A DNA stretch of 64,000 bases from Bordetella genomosp. 7 (GTDB lineage Bacteria; Pseudomonadota; Gammaproteobacteria; Burkholderiales; Burkholderiaceae_B). Shown here piece after piece: positions 62,480-64,000 of this stretch. Each line of letters starts with the position of its first letter. Positions within the stretch are counted from its first letter, which is position 1. The position numbers and the translations under genes are program-made. Location: assembly GCF_002261265.1 (NCBI RefSeq), contig NZ_NEVK01000008.1:558001-622000 (forward strand). The letters run 5' to 3'. The notes below the pieces were generated by a model that worked only from the letters and a program-made list of their open reading frames with translations, was not told where the DNA came from and made no database searches.

Positions 62480-64000
62480 ATGAACGATCGCCTCCACGCC
62501 TCGGCCCTGGCAGCTTTGGGCCACGATGAATCCGCTGAACGCAACGGCGCACAGATCCTGCTGGACACCCTGATTGAACGAGGCGTGGACACGGTATTCG
62601 GCTATCCGGGCGGCGCGGTGCTGCCGCTTTACGACGCCCTGTACGCCGAGTCGCGTCTGCGGCATGTGCTGGTGCGCCACGAGCAGGCGGCGGTGCATGC
62701 GGCCGAAGGCTATGCGCGCACTACCGGCCGGCCCGGCGTGGTGTTTGTCACCTCGGGGCCGGGCATGGCCAACACGACTTCGGGCCTGCTCGATGCTATG
62801 TGCGATTCCATCCCGGTGCTGTGCATCAGCGGACAGGTGGCCTCGGGCGCCATCGGCACCGACGCGTTCCAGGAATGCGATGCCATGGGCATTTCGCGGT
62901 CGGTGACGAAATGGAATACGCAGATCCGGTCGGTGGAAAGCGTGGCCGACGTTGCGGGGCGCGCATTCGACCTGACCCGCCAGGGGCGGCCGGGCCCGGT
63001 GCTGGTGGATTTCCCCAAAGATATGCAGCTGGCCCGGCCGGTGGCCGACGCAGGCGGCGCGACATTGCAGAATCGGCAGGTGGCGGCGCTGCGCATGCGC
63101 CGCCAGGCCGGCAAATCGCCCCTGAAGCTGCCGCAGACGGCCTTGCGCCGCGCCGCCGCGCTGATTGCCCAGGCCCGCCGTCCGGTGTTCTATGGCGGGG
63201 GCGGCCTGGTGAATTCGGGCCCCCAGGCCTGCGAGGCCTTTACGCGTCTGGTGCGCCACACGGGTGCGCCCTGCACGCTTACGCTGATGGGGCTGGGCGC
63301 GTTTCCCGCGTCCGACCCGCAGTTCGTGGGCATGCTGGGCATGCACGGCAGGCTGGAGGCCAACATGGCCATGCACCATGCCGACCTGGTGGTGTGCATC
63401 GGGGCGCGGTTCGACGACCGCATTACCGGCAAGCTTGCGGAATTCTGTCCCCATGCGCGCAAGATCCATATCGACATCGATCCGGCCTCGATCAATAAAG
63501 TGGTGCGGGTGGACGTGGCGCTGGTGGGCGATTGCCTGCCCATGCTCACCGCCTTGCGCGAGGCATTGGATGACCATACGCTGGCGCCCGCCCGCCTGGA
63601 CAGTTGGTGGCGGCGCATCGATGCGTGGCGAGCCAAGGACTGCCTGGCCTACCCCCGCAACGATCAGGCCATCCTGCCGCAGCACCTGATGCAGCGCCTG
63701 AACACCGCGCTGGCCGGCCGCGATGCGATCGTGTCGACCGACGTGGGGCAACACCAGATGTGGGCCGCCCAGTATCTGGAGTTCGAGCGCCCCAACCGGT
63801 GGCTGACTTCGGGCGGCGCGGGCACCATGGGCTATGGCGTGCCGGCCGCGATCGGCGCGCAGGTGGCGCATCCGGACCGGTTGGTGGTGTGCGTCAGCGG
63901 CGACGCTTCGGTGTTGATGAATATCCAGGAGCTGTCCACGGCGATGCAGCACGAGACCCCCGTGAAGGTCGTGCTGTGCAACAACGGCTACATGGGCATG
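62480..64000 (+). CDS. ilvB: Acetolactate synthase large subunit (3' partial)
   Basis: The first 507 residues are in the window, open to the last base; about 60-90 residues are missing. Thiamine diphosphate Glu is in [18 protein letters not shown] (about residues 61-78), GGGGLVNSG is in the central domain, and [29 protein letters not shown] is the TPP pyrophosphate and Mg site. It condenses pyruvate to acetolactate (or acetohydroxybutyrate) in branched-chain amino acid synthesis. The first 20 residues are longer than in E. coli IlvI. A small subunit gene would be expected downstream, outside the window. Confidence 0.92.
   Translation, partial: MNDRLHASALAALGHDESAERNGAQILLDTLIERGVDTVFGYPGGAVLPLYDALYAESRLRHVLVRHEQAAVHAAEGYARTTGRPGVVFVTSGPGMANTTSGLLDAMCDSIPVLCISGQVASGAIGTDAFQECDAMGISRSVTKWNTQIRSVESVADVAGRAFDLTRQGRPGPVLVDFPKDMQLARPVADAGGATLQNRQVAALRMRRQAGKSPLKLPQTALRRAAALIAQARRPVFYGGGGLVNSGPQACEAFTRLVRHTGAPCTLTLMGLGAFPASDPQFVGMLGMHGRLEANMAMHHADLVVCIGARFDDRITGKLAEFCPHARKIHIDIDPASINKVVRVDVALVGDCLPMLTALREALDDHTLAPARLDSWWRRIDAWRAKDCLAYPRNDQAILPQHLMQRLNTALAGRDAIVSTDVGQHQMWAAQYLEFERPNRWLTSGGAGTMGYGVPAAIGAQVAHPDRLVVCVSGDASVLMNIQELSTAMQHETPVKVVLCNNGYMGM

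Overview
The window is about 66% GC, almost fully coding, and its gene set points to a betaproteobacterium of the Alcaligenaceae (Bordetella/Achromobacter type). The evidence is a solute-binding protein of the TctC/Bug family both inside a complete tct operon and as an orphan, rpmH-rnpA-yidD-yidC and dnaA-dnaN-gyrB blocks with Bordetella-like N-termini, and GTGTCTGAC-type intergenic inverted repeats. The family call rests on recalled homology, not on a search.

Layout. 1-0.8 kb: 3' part of a YbdL-like aminotransferase. 0.9-6.2 kb: a complete tricarboxylate transport cluster on the minus strand (two-component genes tctD-tctE, then tctC-tctB-tctA). 6.2-6.57 kb: an unusually AT-rich, structured intergenic region with two perfect DnaA boxes and an inverted pair of Ada boxes. 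6.6-8.3 kb: a diverged Ada protein and a DUF924 protein. 8.4-22.4 kb: a complete respiratory nitrate reductase locus (two NarK transporters, narGHJI, a parvulin, moaA, narX, narL). 22.4-27.3 kb: a DeoR-type repressor divergent from a TRAP transporter and an SMP-30-type lactonase. 27.3-28.7 kb: mnmE. 28.8-34.4 kb: a dipeptide-type ABC importer. 34.4-43.8 kb: catabolic and scavenging genes (M20 amidohydrolase, TauD-type dioxygenase, SsuA/TauA-type ABC importer, GMC oxidoreductase, sulfatase, orphan Bug protein). 44-45.5 kb: catalase. 45.6-53.6 kb: yidC-yidD-rnpA-rpmH (minus) divergent from dnaA-dnaN-gyrB (plus). 53.7-62.4 kb: mixed housekeeping and regulatory genes, including ribB behind an FMN riboswitch and a bacterial SET-domain protein. 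62.5-64 kb: start of an acetolactate synthase gene, divergent from an Lrp-type regulator and running off the window.

How they work together. TctDE probably senses a carboxylate and induces TctCBA. NarXL senses nitrate and controls NarK import and NarGHJI; MoaA supports the molybdenum cofactor of NarG. The DeoR-type repressor probably controls the TRAP-lactonase operon through TTTCG-type sites. The 34-44 kb block looks like a set of organosulfur, amide and alcohol scavenging modules placed between mnmE and yidC, genes that are commonly adjacent in proteobacteria.

No rRNA, tRNA, CRISPR array, prophage or insertion sequence was recognised. The most unusual points are the loss of three of the four zinc cysteines in Ada, the DnaA-box and hairpin-rich region next to it, the paired REPIN-like repeats (one carrying the stop codon of an ABC gene), and the SET-domain protein.
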